Below the pieces are notes generated by a model. The model saw only the letters and a program-made list of their open reading frames with translations. It had not been told where the DNA came from and made no database searches. DNA of 64,000 nt from Vanilla planifolia (lineage: Eukaryota; Streptophyta; Magnoliopsida; Asparagales; Orchidaceae): the NCBI GenBank assembly GCA_023846275.1, contig CM043865.1, positions 33,680,412 to 33,744,411 on the forward strand, given 5' to 3'. Each line of letters begins with the position of its first letter. Positions within the stretch are counted from its first letter, which is position 1. A program made the position numbers and the translations under genes. Positions 52,700 to 62,979 of this stretch are shown one piece after another.

Positions 52700-54060
52700 C
52701 CATTACTACCCATATCGCATTATGTTTTATTAGATGGTGTAAATTGTGTTTATACAGTTAAGAAGAATGCATAATGAAAGTTTGAAAAATACAAAATAAG
52801 ACTTGTAGTAAGATTACACTCAAAAGATTGAGATTGATTACAATAAACTTTTTTACTCTCATTGGTCAAATAGAAACTATTTGATTGATTAATAGCAGTT
52901 CAAAATAAAAGACAAATTTTTCTATTTGATGTGAAATTAAATGACTATTTAGAGGAATAGATTTATGTTAAACAACTTATAGGCTATGTGAAAAATAAAC
53001 AATAAGAAAACTTTTGAAATTTAAAAAAAAATCAATTTATGACTTAAAATAAGAACCACGAGTCTGAAACTAAAAAATTGATATACATTTTAAAGACAAT
53101 GAATTTATTTAATGTTCATATGAATATGTTCTATATATAAAAAAATAAAAGACATTATTTGTATCTTTGTATATGGATGACTTATTTTTATAGAAAATTA
53201 TTTAAAGTAAATTAAATAATTCAAAAAAACTTTGGAAAAGGAGGTTAAAATAACAAATATAGGTCTAATTCTTATGGATTAGAAGATACAGAACTTGAAG
53301 ATACATATTTGTCATACAAGAGGGTTTTGTAAAGAAGATTCTTAAAATGTTTAAAATAGAATACTATCATCCAGTCAATATACTGGTTGATTATAGAATA
53401 AAATTATCACAGTATAGATAAGGCAATATAGTAAATCTAACCTTTTATAAAACTTGGATATGATATTTATGGTATTTAGCTTGCATAATACCAGACATTC
53501 TTTACGAAATTAAATTAGTAAGTTGATTTATAAATGAACAAAAAAATAATATCAAAAAGCGACAAAGAGGGTTTTATTTTACATCAAAGGTACATTAAAT
53601 TATGACAATTTTTATTCATATTCTAATAGTTTTAACTTGTTAGATATTAGGATAATGAATTGGGGTATAGACATAGATGATCAAAAAGATATTTGTAGAA
53701 TTATATTTTATATTAAAAGTGTTGCATTCTATTGGATGTCATAGAAGCAATTTAGTGTCATACTTCTCAATTGTTTTTACTTTATTTATAATGAATTTTT
53801 TAAACAAATTCAAGAGTTTACTTTGAATGATAAATGAAAGACAATTAATTTCTAAAGAGGATGTTAGAAGATGAAATTAATTAAAAATAATCAAAATTAG
53901 TTATGGGTCATGTGATTAGTCAAAATTAGTTATGAGTCACTAGTTTATGATAATAGTGGTCAACTTTAGTTGAGTTATTACTTGTATTTAGTTGTGACTA
54001 AAGTTAGTTTAAATATGATAATTTGTGCCATGTTATTGCACAAGAAAAGAGTGAATTATA
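52700..54060 (+). mobile_element. Truncated copia element (RT, RNase H, 3' LTR start)
   Basis: Broken reading across 52735-53830 gives VYTVKKNA, KFEKYKIRLVV, LFDVKLNDYLEE, YVKQLIGYVK and SLYMDDLFL (about 53160-53190), in which YMDD replaces the usual YVDD. These are copia reverse transcriptase blocks in order; RNase H remnants follow to 53820. An LTR start (tgttagaagatgaaattaat) is at 53862 and resembles the LTR start at 61075. Gag, protease and integrase were not found upstream, so the left part is lost. Many stops. Confidence 0.75.
53862..54060 (+). repeat. Partial 3' LTR of the first copia element
   Basis: Begins tgttagaagatgaaattaatta and contains agttatgggtcat, gtcaaaattagttatgag and ttagttgtgactaaagttagttta, all mirrored in 61075-61290. 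The right end is not determined. Confidence 0.65.
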
Positions 54061-55300
54061 TTTTTAAAATTTTCTTTATTTTTAAAATATTTTTTTTAAA
54101 AAAAATTTGACAATTATGATAAATTAATTTTTTTAAATAAAAATGTTAAAAAAATAAAAATTTAATGGTTTTAAAACTATTTTTCAATAAAATAATTTAT
54201 GCTTTATAAAAATGATTTTGATAATTTTCTTTTGTATATGTTTTTAAAATTAAATATTATTAAATAAAAATGTCATAAATTGAATAATAATAAAAAAATA
54301 AAGAGATAGAGATTTTTAAGTTATTTAAACTAACTTGTGAATACATCGACTCTCAATCAACTCGATTAGGACTCTATTATCAAAGCTATTCTCTCTAGAC
54401 ATAACAAGTAGAGGTAACATTTATAAATAATACCTTTTTATTATAATGACCTCATAATCTCTATTATAAAAGTTTATAATGTTGAAATACAATACTAAAC
54501 AATGGATAACTATAATGTTTTACTATTCATTTGTAAAAGTATATATGATATAAGTCTATCGATTATGTTTGATATAATGTTATAATATGAATACATATAC
54601 TCTAAACTAAAAGACTTAGTTTTGAAATATTAAATCAAAAGATTTATCAATATACACTAATGTCATTAATAAAAATAAAATTAATAAAGATTTTACATTA
54701 ATATAATTTTTTTAGAAAAATAAAAAAAGAATAAAAAAATAAAAAAAATAATTGTAAAGAAGTCATCAATAAAATGTGTAATTGAAGAGAATGTTAAATC
54801 AATGAAGAAAAAATGAGTTGTAAACACAACTCCATCAAAGGAATTGAAATCGAATTATAATTTTTAAATTTACTTAATCTCTTATAAAAAAATTGATGTA
54901 ATAAGATAAAGTTATCAACCATCCAACTCTAAAGACTCCTTTATTTATATTGAGATATTTTAAGCTAAAATAATATTTTTTTTATGGCTAAAAAGTGGTC
55001 ACCAAAAATAATCATTATAAACAAGTATTTCAATATTTTAAACGAACATAAACAACTTTTTAAAATTCTAATTTTGACTGGAAGCAATGTCAACTATCTG
55101 ATATAAGTGGATAAAATAAGAATTGTTTGATCAGAAGATTGATTAAAAGGTACAAATCTAATGAAAGCAAGATTTTATTTGGATCATTAGATCAAATATA
55201 CTAGATGAATGATGTGATATGCAAGATTATTATTGATAATGAAGGAGCAAATCATAGTCCTTTGATCATGATTATCAAATAGACAGCTAGATGAAACATA
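54061..55300. other. AT-rich intergenic DNA, possible LTR relic
   Basis: No gene is seen. 54340-54520 has the ctcataatctctattataaaa word also seen near 32150, suggesting an old minus-strand LTR. 54670-54780 is A-rich. Confidence 0.4.
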
Positions 55301-55317
55301 CTGTTCGATCAAGCACG

Positions 55318-55453
55318 TCAAATAGTTTGTAAGATGGATTATACAGTTCAAAATAGTGGACATAATCTCTAACATTTGATCGGGCTAATCAAATGGATGT
55401 TAAGATGTAATTTACTATTCAAAAAAGTGGATGTGATCTCTATGGTTTGATTA
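55318..55453 (+). repeat. Tandem duplication, two copies of about 66 bp
   Basis: 55318-55385 and 55387-55453 share atcaaat.g, taagatg.a.t.tac..ttcaaaa.agtgga..t.atctct and .tttgat. Non-coding. Confidence 0.65.
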
Positions 55454-55732
55454 CAAAAAGTCATGATCATACAATACTAATTCACTATAGTTTAGAAGCA
55501 AATAGACACCAATCTTTTAATTTGACATTAAAAAAATTACATGTTGTTTGGTGTTTATATTAGTTTCTTGGCACAAGTAAAACAACCTAATGAGCTTGGC
55601 TACATCTTTAGTGCTTTTGGAAGGTTATTATCATAATCATTTTGTGCACATATATATACATAAGTCTGACTTGGCCTGATCCTACAACTTGACTATTTGA
55701 GTCTGACTTGACTTGATAAGCTACAAGTTATG

Positions 55733-56062
55733 CCTTGACTCTATTTAACCCAAGCTATTGCAAAACAATACTCTGGCAAGAACTTGGGCTTGACCCAACT
55801 TAGTTTCAGTTGGTCTCCAAACCTACAGCTCCCTAAGGCTTAGGATCTAGCACTTTGGGCCACTTGTTGCTTGATAAATCTAAGTATGACTAAACTTGAT
55901 AAATCTAAGTATGGTTCAAGAGTTTTACCCTGACTCGATTTAACCTAAGCTGCTACAAGACAGTACCTTGATTGAAACTTGAGCTTAACCAAACTCGATT
56001 TTAACTGGTCTCCTAACCTAGAGCTCCCCAAGGCCGAGTGCCTAGCATTTTGGGCTACTTGG
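55733..56062 (+). repeat. Direct repeat, two copies of about 136 bp, 193 bp apart
   Basis: 55733-55868 and 55926-56062 share ctgact..atttaacc.aagct..t.caa.acagtac, cttg.gctt.ac..aact, ctggtctcc.aacct..agctccc.aaggc and tagca.tttgggc.acttg. Between them, gataaatctaagtatg occurs twice in tandem. The region is less AT-rich than its flanks. Confidence 0.8.
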
Positions 56063-56415
56063 CTCGAGCCATTGGGATTGGTTGAGGAGTAAGGTGCTTA
56101 AGATAAATTTTTTTAAAATTTTTTAAATATTAATTTTTTTTTTACTTTTAAAATATTTTTGTAGTTAATAAAATAATAAAATATTTTTATATGTACTAAA
56201 ATAATAATATATAAAAAATTAATGATTATGGATATGTATAGATGATATTTATGTTATATAGAAACAAGTGATAAAATAAATAATTAAATCAATAAATATC
56301 TTGAAAATAGACTCTTTATGATTATTTTTTTATAAGACCTGTGTTGGATGAAAAAATAAAAAAAGAATTGTAGCTGGTTGTTTTTCCACAAACCAATTTA
56401 GCTTCTGTGTTAGCT

Positions 56416-56475
56416 GTATATATATATATATATATATAAAATGAAGGGGCATTTGTTTTTTTTTTTTTTTTTTCA
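56416..56475. repeat. (TA)n and poly(T) tracts
   Basis: (TA)n at 56416-56438 followed by about 18 T residues at 56456-56474. Confidence 0.9.
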
Positions 56476-56539
56476 ATTATTTAGATGCTTCCTTGGTTTA
56501 TATAAATATAGTTATTTTACCATCTCTTCCCATGCATAA

Positions 56540-56890
56540 ATTTTTTTTTCCACGTGAGTCGAGTCCGGGATTTTGCAAGTAGCGGTTGATCAGGAAGCTG
56601 AGTGGAGCGCTGTGCCAAGTGGTCGTCAGGATTGCTGTGAGATAAGGTGTCTTATAGTCTCTTTGTCGCGGTTTCGCCGGCATAGAGCATTGGTCAGAAG
56701 GATTCTCCGGAGAGGTCCGTCGAGGTATTGTTTTTAATTTCTTTGTCATTTCCACTGTGCTGCGTGGACACGACCTCGCGTTTCTGTGAGAGGAGGAGGG
56801 GTGAGAGAAATCAGGCGAGACTCGGTTCTGCCGGCGTGAAACGTGGCCGTGTGCAGGTTGCCGTACGAAGCGGAAAGGAATGGGCATGAA
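56540..56890. other. Orphan GC-rich island, identity unknown
   Basis: About 350 bases near 50% GC sit between AT-rich DNA and a copia insertion. The minus strand is open for 129 codons (56887-56498), starting MPIPFRFVRQPAHG and containing TWHSAPLSFLINRYLQNP. I do not recognise the protein and see no splice partners. It could be a truncated gene exon, a promoter/5' UTR, or non-coding. A (GA)n run follows at 56893-56915, directly against the copia LTR. Confidence 0.3.
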
Positions 56891-56918
56891 AGAATAAGAG
56901 AGAGAGAGAGAGAGAAAT

Positions 56919-57064
56919 TGTTAGAAACTGAACTTAATTATATATATATATATATGGTTGTAATATTGTATTTGGTATGATAAAAATGTAAAAAAGTTTA
57001 TTTCTTTCCACCTTGTTCATCTTCTATGTTAAATTTGTATTTTATTTGGAGTGCTACTCTGGCA
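56919..57064 (+). repeat. Left LTR of the copia element (internally deleted)
   Basis: Starts tgttagaaactgaac, ends actctggca. Compared with the right LTR, the middle from the (TA)n tract to tagttgtaa is missing. Confidence 0.85.
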
Positions 57065-57070
57065 GTAAAG

Positions 57071-57082
57071 TGATATCAAAGC
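57071..57082 (+). other. Copia primer-binding site
   Basis: tgatatcaaagc, differing at two positions from tggtatcagagc, the site complementary to initiator tRNA-Met. It begins six bases after the left LTR. Confidence 0.8.
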
Positions 57083-57103
57083 ATAGAGAAAGATCTCGCA
57101 AAG

Positions 57104-58075
57104 ATGGCAAGTAATGTATTTTTTATTCCTTGTCTTACTAATAATTATAATAATTAGAGTATATAGATGAAAGCATTATTCAAAAGTCAAGAATTTGAGA
57201 GATTATTGATAAATGTATGAGGAGATTCAAGATGAAGTCATTTTTATACAAAATTAAAAAATGAACTTAACGAAGTTAAGAAAAAGTGATAAGAAAGTAT
57301 TTTTCTTCATTTATCAAAGCTTAGATGAGGTCATATTTGAGAATGTGGCTAGTGCAAATGATGTAAAGTAAGCTTGGGAGCTCTTACAATTTGCATATAA
57401 AGGTGATGATAAAGCAAAAAAGTATGTCTCAAAACTTTGAAATGTGACTTTGAAAACTTGTAAATGAAAAAATTAGAAAATATTTTAGAGAATTTCATAA
57501 GGGTATTAATTATAGTGAATCAACTAAAAAGGAATGGGAAAAGCACTTAAAGACAAGTGAGTGGTAGAGAAAATTTTATAATCATTACTAGTAAATATGA
57601 TTATGTTGTAAGAGCTATTGAAGAGTCTAAAGACTTTGACACTATAAAGATTGAAGAATTTATGGGTTCACTTTAAGACAATGAGCATCGTATTCAAAAG
57701 AAAAGCAAAAAACTATTGGAACATATTCTTCAAAGTAACATCATAATGAAAGAAACAAAAGAAAAGCAATTTAATCAAGAAGTTCGCATTGATGGTCATA
57801 GCCATGGACATGGTTGAGAAAATGTTTGAGGTCATGGAATGCATGATCATGGACAAAGTAGTGGTAACAACAATTATCATGAAGAAAATAACCAATTCAA
57901 AGGTGAAAAAAGTCACATTGGAAGAGGTAAAAGGTATAATAAAAGTAATATTCAATGTTGTAATTGTAATAAATATAAGCATTATTTTTCAACATGTTGG
58001 TCAAATACTTCTAATCAAATGAATGCGAAAGTTAATTATGCTAAAAAAATATTGAAAAGAAAATACTTTTACTAG
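57104..58075 (+). pseudogene. Copia gag with zinc knuckle
   Basis: From an ATG at 57104 the reading gives MASN-F, NNYNNW-IRMKALFKSQ-LWE, then AWELLQFAYKGDDKAKK, which are blocks of the copia gag (UBN2/DUF4219 type). A complete C-x2-C-x4-H-x4-C knuckle (CCNCNKYKHYFSTCW) is encoded at about 57956-58000. Stops and frameshifts interrupt the rest, so no full-length Gag is made. Confidence 0.8.
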
Positions 58076-58104
58076 CATGAATAGAAGGAGAATCTATAGA
58101 ACAA

Positions 58105-58560
58105 AATTCATGATACTTTGACTTCAGACTAAGCAATCATATGTGTAGGCACAAAGAAATCTTTATAGAGCTAGATGAATTAGTGGATGGCCATGTCTTA
58201 TTTCAATATAATTTCAAAGTGCAAGTAAAAAGTATCGATAAGATTCTTATTCAACTCAAAGATGATACTTAACAATTTATCTCTAATATTTATTATGTTC
58301 TAAAGATGAAAACAAATATTATTAGTCTTCAAAAATTATTGGAAGAAGGATTTGATATACATATGAGAAATAAAAGTATTTATTTAAGAAAGAAAAATAA
58401 ACTTACTACTCATGTTCGTATGGAGCAAAATCATATATTTATTCTTAATATTAAGCATGTTGTTACTAAATATTTAAGTGCTTGTATAAAAGTTAGTTCT
58501 TAGTTATGACACTTGAGATTTGTGTATGTTAATTTTGGTGCTCTTAAATTTCTATAAAGA
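58105..58560 (+). pseudogene. Copia protease to GAG-pre-integrase region
   Basis: WYFDFRLSNHM replaces the expected W-LDSGASNHM, so the catalytic DSG is lost. FISNIYYVLKMKTNIISLQKLLEEGFDIHM follows almost unbroken (58262-58370), then LWHLRF-HLNFGALKFL (about 58505-58555), the GAG-pre-integrase motif. Confidence 0.75.
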
Positions 58561-58639
58561 AAAAAAATAATAAAGGGGATGTCATATATCAATATACAAA
58601 ATAAATTATATGAAGGATGTGTATTTAAAAAGCATGCAG

Positions 58640-59360
58640 AGAGACATTTTCCAAAATAGTCTTTTATTAAAGCACATAAACCTCTTCAACTTATTCACAT
58701 TCACATATGTATACCAATTACTCCAATTTCATTTAGAGATTATCATTATTTTCTAACATTTATTGATGACTTTAGCAAAAAATAATGGGTTTATTTCTTA
58801 AAAGAAAAGTCAGAAGTATTCCAAACATTCAGAGAGTTTAAAATCTTGGTGGAAAATCAAAGTGGCAATAAGATTAAGGCGATGAGATCAGATCGAGAAG
58901 GTGAATTCACATATAGGGAGTTTGAAGAATATTTTAAAGCTCATGGAATATGAAGGATATTAACTACACCATATTCACTTCAACAACATAATATAGCAAA
59001 GAGAAAGAAAAAATCATTCTTAATATGGTTCAAAGCATGCTAAAAACTAAGAAAATACCTAAACAATTTTGGGTAGAGACTATCAATTATGTAGTTTATT
59101 TGTTGAATAGATGTTTAATAAAGAATTTGGAAAGATTAAATCCATAGAAAAATTGTAGTATCGCACTTCAAAATTTTTGGATGCATAACCTATGCACATT
59201 TACCTGATAAAAAAAGATCAAGTTATGTGATAAGAGTATTTCATGCATTTTCATTGGCTAAAATGCAAGATCTAAAGTTTACAAATTTTATGAACCAAAA
59301 GAGAAGAAAGTTATTATAAGTCGTGATGTGGAGTTTCATAAAAATGACATGTGAGATTGA
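58640..59360 (+). pseudogene. Copia integrase core, broken
   Basis: HKPLQLIHIHIC, FLTFIDDFSKK-WVYFLKEKSEVFQTF and MRSDREGEF mark the DDE core, with the first Asp near 58700 apparently lost and the second intact near 58892. The conserved FIG-xARSKVYKFYEP and VIISRDVEF follow near 59250-59340. Several stops. Confidence 0.75.
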
Positions 59361-59639
59361 AAAAGAAACTCAATAATGATGTAAGAAGCAAATTATTGAG
59401 AAAAGTAGAGAAGTTATACCATCATCATCATCTCTTATATCATCATCATCATATGAAGAAGATCCTACAATACAACGTGCTAGAAGTATTCATGATCTAT
59501 ATAATATAAGGTAACAAGTCCCCTTAATCTTATTTATCTTTTTTTTATGAAGAAATCATTACTTTTAATGACGCAATAAAAACGAAAAATGAAATAAGAT
59601 TATGGATAAAGTGATATCTTCTATTGAAAGGAATTAAAT

Positions 59640-61010
59640 ATAGAAACTTACTAATTTACCAAAGGGATATAAACCCATTGGTGTAAAATAAGTTTATAAA
59701 GTTAAAAAGAATGCACAAAGAGAGGTTGGAAAATAATAGGCAAGACTTGTAGTAAAAGGTTATATTCAAAAGGCTAAGATTGATTACAATAAAATTTTTG
59801 CTTCTGTTGCTCGAATATAAATGATTTGATTGATGCTTGCAATAGTGACTCAAAATAAAAGACAAGTTTTTTTAACTTGATGTGAAGTCAACTTTTTTAA
59901 ATGATTATTTGGAGGAAGAGGTTTAAATTAAACATCCTATGAGCTATGTGAAAAAAGGATAAGTAAAAGTTTTGAAATTAAAGACATATTCTATAGATTT
60001 AAACAAGCACCACGAGTTTAGAACTCAAGAATTAACTCATATTTTAAAGACAATAGATTTATTCAATATCTACATAAACTGCTCTATACATGAAACAAAA
60101 GAAAAGATAAATATTATTAGTTTCTTTATATGTGGATGATCTTATTTTTGTAGGTACTTTTTCAAAATTAAATGAAGAATTCAAAGAAGTAATGACAAAG
60201 GAGTTTAAAATGATAGAAATAGGTCTAATATATTTTTTTTGGATTGTAAGTTAAACAACTTAAAGAAGTTATATTTATCATATAAAGTAGTTCAAAAAGA
60301 AGATTCTTAAGAGGTTTAAAATAAAAGATTGTCAATTGATTATTGAGTAAAATTATCACGATATGATGAAGACAATATAATAAATCTCACTCTTTATAAA
60401 AATTTGATAGGATGTTTATGATATTTGACTTACACAAGACTAGACATTTTTTATGAAGCTCGATTAATAAGCCGATTTATGAATGAATCAAAAGAATAAC
60501 ATTTGAAAGCAATAAAAAAGATTCTACTTTACATTTGAGGTATTTTAAACTATGAAATTCTTTATTCATATTCTAACATATTTCAACTTATTGGATACTC
60601 GGATAGTAATTAGGGTAAAGGCATGGATGATCAAAAAAATATTTCTTGATTTATCTTTTATATTGGAAACACTACATTTTTATGGATATCTAAAAAATAA
60701 TTTATTGTCACACTTTCAACTTGTAAAGAAAAATATATTACAGCTTCTACTTATGTTAGTTATGTTATATGGCTTTGAAGATTATTAAAAGAGATTCAAA
60801 ATGTACAAGACAATACAACAAAAATTTATATTGACAATAAATATGCTATTGCTTTTAAAAAGAATCTAATATATCACGTATGGAGCAAACATATTAATAT
60901 TCATTTTCATTCTATTCGAGAGTATATGAAGAACAAAGACTTTGAGTTAGCTTGTGTAAAGACACAAGATAAAGTTTCTGATATTTTTACTAAACCACTT
61001 AGAGTAGAAC
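59640..61010 (+). pseudogene. Copia reverse transcriptase and RNase H, broken
   Basis: Blocks include VYKVKKNAQREV, RLVVKGYIQKAKIDYN, SLYVDDLIFV (catalytic YVDD at about 60127-60140), EFKEVMTKEFKM-EIGL, and in RNase H the DNKYAIA equivalent (about 60832-60850), HINIHFHSIREYM and TQDKVSDIFTKPL (about 60965-61000). Order and sequence are typical of copia. Multiple stops and frameshifts. Confidence 0.82.
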
Positions 61011-61074
61011 TTTTCAACAAATTTAGGAGCTTGCTTAGAATAATAGATGGAAGAAAATTAAGTTTAAGATAAAG

Positions 61075-61089
61075 TGTTAGAAAATGAAC

Positions 61090-61121
<32 letters not shown>

Positions 61122-61415
61122 GAAGTATTTAGATAATTAATTTGTTATAGTTAAAGTTAGTTATAAGTCATATAGTTGGTCAAAATTGGTTATAATTCAT
61201 GACTTTGTGATGATAATGATCAAATTTAATTAAGTCATTATTTGTAGTAGGTTAGTTGTGGTCAACGTTAGTTTAATTTTAAAAATTTTTTGTGACTATA
61301 TATATATGTAGTTGTAACATTACATTTGATATGATGAAAAAGTGAAGTTTCTTTATTTTCACCTCATTCATCTTCTTTCTTAAGCTTCAATTTTGTTTAG
61401 AGTGCTATTTTGGCA
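61075..61415 (+). repeat. Right LTR of the copia element
   Basis: Begins tgttagaaaatgaacttaattatat, preceded by a purine-rich tract (about 61048-61074), and ends gctattttggca. It contains a (TA)n run at 61095-61121. Confidence 0.85.
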
Positions 61416-62979
61416 ATAGAATTGGAGTCAATTTCTCGAATGTTCAATTTTATTGAATTGGTTAGGTCTAAGCAAAAGAGTGGAGGAGAGAGAGAACTGA
61501 GAAAAGAAGAGGAGAGAGATAACAGAGAATTTATAATTAAAATAATTATTGTAATAATAAAAAAAGATGAAAATAAATGAAAATATGAATAAAAATAAAT
61601 AAACAATCAGGAAATAAATAAAAATAAATAATAATAATAATACAATTTAAAAATATTATAAATAATAAAAAAATAAAAAGAAAAGTAAAAAATGTTTATG
61701 AAACTTATGAAAGAAAATTCTAATAAAAAATTCAATAATTAAAAAGGGATTAATTGTGGTTAAATAAATAAATATTAAATAGTTAATAATAAATGAATTA
61801 GTTAGTAATATATATTCATTTCATTGTAAGAAATTGATGAATACTAAAGATTGGAAAAGATATTTTAACTTTAGATTTAGTTAAATAAATCTAGTGTTTC
61901 GTGATATGGCACATAGTATAATTTATGTATTTTATTAAAAATATATTCTATGTTATTATACTAATAATATTATAGTTTTTTTGCATGACTTGTTTCTTAT
62001 TTATTACATGACTTACTTATTACTTATTACATAGCTTTATTTATTAAATTATTTCACTTATTTCATAACTTTAATTATTTCATTGCTCACTTTATTATAA
62101 GATAACATGAAGAATAATTATAATATAATAAAATTTATATTATCCCAAAAATGATAGATAAATTAGCATGATAACATGACTAAAATATATAAAACTTAGA
62201 AATAAAAAATAGATTTTCAAAAACTTTATCCTCAACACTAAATCTTGTGATAATATTTGAACTTTACCTATTTAGTGTATATGTGTATCCTAATTTTATG
62301 ATATATATATATATGATGATACTTGGCCTAAGCATGAATTGCAAGGTATTGATCTTTAAACCATACCTGTTTCGACACTAGACTTAATAATAGACTCTAA
62401 GGTATAAGCATTTGGACCATACTTCTCTTTTGTTTTATATAACTTTGTGTAAGGATGTCGACAGGATTTCATTAATTGATATGGTTATAGTTTGGATCTA
62501 GATAAGATAATGGTTTAAAGAATATTATGTGTGATGATAACATAAAATATTAAAAAATTAAAAAAAATAAATATTTATATTTTATATGATTTTCTTATGT
62601 ATTATGCATGGGTTATAGTTTAGATTTTAATATACTCTACCATTAGATATGTTTTTTATATAATATATTTTTATATTTACTTACTCATTTAGTTTATCAG
62701 TTGAAATATATAAAATATTGCATAATATTATATCACATATTATTCATCCACTATATCGAGGGTTGGAGATTTTGATGTCATGAGAAAAAATTACACTTCT
62801 AAAATGTGAAAATAAATAATAATTTTTTGATATTGAATGTTGATGATATGAAGATTTTAGTATTATATTTTTTCTATAGTTTTGTATAATGATTCTTTAT
62901 TATGTTAACATTTACTTTTATTTTTATAATTTTATATGGTTAAATTTAAGAAAATTATCTCACTATTACATTCCTGCTT
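61416..62979. other. AT-rich intergenic DNA
   Basis: No gene. A-rich low-complexity sequence at 61550-61700; otherwise featureless apart from short TA runs near 62303. Confidence 0.5.

Larger units (their letters stand above)
56919..61415 (+). mobile_element. Ty1/copia retrotransposon with both LTRs, degenerate
   Basis: Both LTRs start tgttagaaa.tgaacttaatta and end gctat/ctctggca: left 56919-57064 (146 bp) and right 61075-61415 (341 bp). A primer-binding site follows the left LTR at 57071. The interior reads gag, protease, integrase, reverse transcriptase and RNase H in the order that defines Ty1/copia, all in plus sense with many stops. The total length is 4.5 kb. I found no clear target-site duplication (left flank gaaat, right flank ataga). 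The right LTR has an AT-rich (TA)n tract and about 195 bp that the left one lacks. Confidence 0.88.
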
